DNA of 64,000 nt from an uncultured Opitutia bacterium (GTDB taxonomy: Bacteria > Verrucomicrobiota > Verrucomicrobiia > Opitutales > Opitutaceae), in the NCBI GenBank assembly GCA_903896015.1, contig CAITWF010000059.1:62001-126000 (forward strand), in the 5' to 3' direction. Of the stretch, positions 62,363 through 64,000 are shown piece after piece (position 1 is the first letter of the stretch; the number at the start of each line of letters is the position of its first letter). The position numbers and the translations under genes were made by a program. Below the pieces are notes generated by a model. The model was not told the origin of the DNA. It worked only from the letters and a program-made list of their open reading frames with translations, and made no database searches.

Positions 62363-62563
62363 ATGAAAGCAAACATTGGCAGCATTGACCGCACCTTCCG
62401 CGTTATCGTTGGTCTCGGCATTCTCGGCGCCGGGTACTATTTCAAGAGCGCATGGGGTCTAATCGGTTTGGTTCCCCTGGCGACGGCCGTCGTTCGCTTT
62501 TGCCCCGCCTATCTCCCGTTCGGCCTCAGCACCTGCGAAAAGAAGCCCGGTCAGCATTCCTAA
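62363..62563 (+). CDS. DUF2892 family small membrane protein
   Basis: A 66-residue protein of the common DUF2892 type: NIGSIDRTFRVIVGLGILG, then GLIGLVPLATAVVRFCPAY and the ending FGLSTCEKK. Two helices and two Cys (RFCP and STC) are typical. It follows the heme gene by 47 bases and precedes the rhodanese by 17. Second DUF2892 gene of the operon. Confidence 0.9.
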   Translation: MKANIGSIDRTFRVIVGLGILGAGYYFKSAWGLIGLVPLATAVVRFCPAYLPFGLSTCEKKPGQHS

Positions 62564-62580
62564 ACCCATCGGTGACGACC

Positions 62581-62982
62581 ATGAATCTCCGCTCGCTCCT
62601 TCCTTCATTTTTCATCACCGCGTCGATGGCGCTCGCCGCCGACGTCCCCAAAATCGCGCCGGCCGCGGCCGCCAAGCTCGTGGCCGACGGCAAGGCGGTG
62701 CTCGTCGACGTCCGCGAAGCCAACGAGTGGGCCGAGTCCGGCGTCGCGGCGCCCGCGGTGCTGCTCGCCAAGAGCGATTTTGACGGTGCGCAAAAAGACT
62801 GGAAACCGTTCCTCGATAAAAACGCCGGCAAGGAAATCATTCTCTACTGCCGCTCCGGCAAACGCGCCGGCACCATCGCCGCGGCGCTCGCGGAAAAAGG
62901 CGTTAAGGTCGCCAACGCCGGCGGCCTTAACGACTGGACTGCCGCCGGCCTGCCCGTGCGCCCGTTCACCGACAAAAAATAG
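62581..62982 (+). CDS. Exported rhodanese-domain sulfurtransferase
   Basis: A 133-residue protein with a signal peptide (LRSLLPSFFITASMALAA). The rhodanese fold is intact: AVLVDVREANEWAESG, ILYCRSGKRAGTIAAALAEKG with active-site Cys in the CRSGKR loop, and NAGGLNDWTAAGLPV. It would carry persulfide in the periplasm. As last gene of the ArsR operon, it completes the parts that make up YgaP (DUF2892 plus rhodanese) but as separate exported pieces. Confidence 0.92.
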   Translation: MNLRSLLPSFFITASMALAADVPKIAPAAAAKLVADGKAVLVDVREANEWAESGVAAPAVLLAKSDFDGAQKDWKPFLDKNAGKEIILYCRSGKRAGTIAAALAEKGVKVANAGGLNDWTAAGLPVRPFTDKK

Positions 62983-63050
62983 CCGTGAACGGCGGCGGGT
63001 GGTTGAGGTTTGCCTCCCGCTTGCTCCCCGACACCGTGGGCGAAATCCTT

Positions 63051-63069
63051 CCGCCAGTTGGCGGCGGGT
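63051..63069 (+). terminator. Weak hairpin between rhodanese and M28 genes
   Basis: CCGCC (63051-63055) pairs with GGCGG (63060-63064), loop AGTT, followed by CGGGTTT. It may end the operon that starts at 57126, but the stem and T-run are short. Confidence 0.35.
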
Positions 63070-63082
63070 TTAACGCTTCTTC

Positions 63083-64000
63083 ATGAAAAACACCGGGTGG
63101 TTGGGTTTGATCTTCGTGATCGCGGGCGGCTTGTTCGCCCAGGCGGACAATCCGCCGGCGCTCTTCGCCCTCCGCGAGGCCGACCTGAAGCGCGACGTCT
63201 ACGCGCTGGCCGACGTGCACTTCAATGGCCGCCGGGCCGGCACGCTCGATGAGTTGAAAGCCGCCGCCTGGATCGCCGAACAATACAGGACGATCGGCCT
63301 GAAGCCGCTCGGCGACGATGGGACATATCTTCAGTTCTTCACCCTGTCGCGCAACCAGCTGAGCGAGCGCTCCTCGATCGCAATCAACGACACGCCCCTG
63401 ACAATCTGGAAGGACGTTGCGGTTGCGCAGCTCGCGCACGTCGCCCTCAACGCGCCGATCCTTTACCTCGGCACTGCCGCCAATGTCGATCTGAGCACCG
63501 TCGAAGTGGCCGGTCGCGTGGTCGCAATGGAAGCGAACCCCAAGGAATTTGCCGCCGAGAAGTCGCTGCCGAAACGGCGCTATGCGATGAGCCAGCAGAC
63601 CAAGTATGGCCTGCCCCTCCTGCGTCGCGGCGCCGCGGCCATTATCTTCATCAACGACGCAATCGGCGAAGATTTGTGGGACTACACGGTCGAAAACGGC
63701 CGTCCCGGCACCTATGCGCTCGAAGGGGAAGCCAACGCCACCGTCACGGCCACTGCGCCCATCCTCTGGCTGCGGGCGAGTGCCAAGGCCCTCGTGCAAG
63801 ATGGCAAGGCAACCCTCAAGGCGAACCTGTTCGTCGACCACTTTCCCTACCCTTCCGCCAATATCGTCGGAAAAGTCGCCGGCACCGACCCAAAGCTCGC
63901 GACGGAATACGTGCTCTACAGCGGTCACATTGATGCCGACGGGGTGCGCAACCCGATCAACGGTGAAACCATTTACCGCGGTGCCGACGACAACGCCACC
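63083..64000 (+). CDS. M28 family metallopeptidase, cut by window end
   Basis: The first 306 residues of an exported peptidase (signal peptide MKNTGWLGLIFVIAGGLFA). A helical start (DVYALADVHFNGRRAGTLDE) leads to a PA-type insert (about 95-235), then the zinc-peptidase domain begins with ATEYVLYSGHIDADGVR, the HxD metal motif, and YRGADDNAT. The rest lies outside the window. Members cleave N-terminal residues from peptides. Confidence 0.88.
   Translation, partial: MKNTGWLGLIFVIAGGLFAQADNPPALFALREADLKRDVYALADVHFNGRRAGTLDELKAAAWIAEQYRTIGLKPLGDDGTYLQFFTLSRNQLSERSSIAINDTPLTIWKDVAVAQLAHVALNAPILYLGTAANVDLSTVEVAGRVVAMEANPKEFAAEKSLPKRRYAMSQQTKYGLPLLRRGAAAIIFINDAIGEDLWDYTVENGRPGTYALEGEANATVTATAPILWLRASAKALVQDGKATLKANLFVDHFPYPSANIVGKVAGTDPKLATEYVLYSGHIDADGVRNPINGETIYRGADDNAT

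Noticed and set aside
62966-63928. A 320-codon minus-strand open frame opposite the M28 peptidase
   Set aside because: The plus-strand peptidase has a signal peptide and zinc motifs; the minus frame shows no family pattern.

Overview
The window is 64 kb of GC-rich bacterial chromosome with dense, short-spaced genes and no phage, IS element, CRISPR array, rRNA or tRNA that I could recognise. Gene content (TonB receptor, RND pumps, Lpo/LysM envelope proteins, Tat substrate) indicates a Gram-negative cell. GC-rich codon use, alanine-rich LysM coiled-coil proteins, glycine-zipper and SYLF proteins and near-absence of Shine-Dalgarno sequences suggest Verrucomicrobiota, probably Opitutaceae. That placement is inference; no 16S gene is present.

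Layout. 0-13 kb: a truncated AEC carrier, a 664-residue TPR/SLOG-like/degenerate-cyclase fusion, a BaiN-type flavoprotein, an ABC exporter pair with a zincin, a SYLF protein, exonuclease III with a CinA-domain protein, and a fungal-type cystathionine gamma-synthase preceded by a riboswitch-like leader. 13-20 kb: an OmpR/HisKA two-component pair running into a TonB receptor / PepSY-like / Tat acid-phosphatase operon. 20-26 kb: HAD, MATE, then an outer-envelope cluster (LpoB, COG3014-like lipoprotein, YcfL, an unknown exported protein, a glycine-zipper protein). 26-31 kb: a MarR-MFP-RND operon with a perfect palindrome beside the regulator. 31-38.5 kb: three consecutive LysM coiled-coil proteins, one of 1521 residues and one frameshifted. 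38-49 kb: mixed housekeeping and hydrolase genes (AEC carrier, thioredoxin-like, PAP2 phosphatase, ppnP, a lone CZB protein, cyclophilin, M20, an orphan pilin, FKBP, GH20, YgjP). 49-54.8 kb: a Y-family polymerase, a toxin-antitoxin-like nucleotidyltransferase pair, then rpmH-rnpA-yidD-yidC and yebC. 54.9-56.7 kb: metX-metW. 56.7-63 kb: an ArsR regulator divergent from a six-gene operon (DUF2892, MFP, RND, c-heme Tll0287-like, DUF2892, exported rhodanese). The window closes inside an M28 peptidase.

Themes. Methionine synthesis appears twice (metXW and the cystathionine gamma-synthase). Envelope maintenance dominates 22-38 kb. Two RND pumps, each lacking an outer-membrane factor, carry linked one-component regulators with visible operator-like palindromes. 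The strongest candidates for undescribed biology are the TPR/SLOG/cyclase fusion (599-2593), the ArsR-controlled 'split YgaP' RND-heme-rhodanese operon (56710-62982) and the LysM coiled-coil triad (31240-38477). No stretch above 300 bases lacks a gene; the longest gaps (10382-10588, 19523-19704, 42023-42189) are described where they hold anything.
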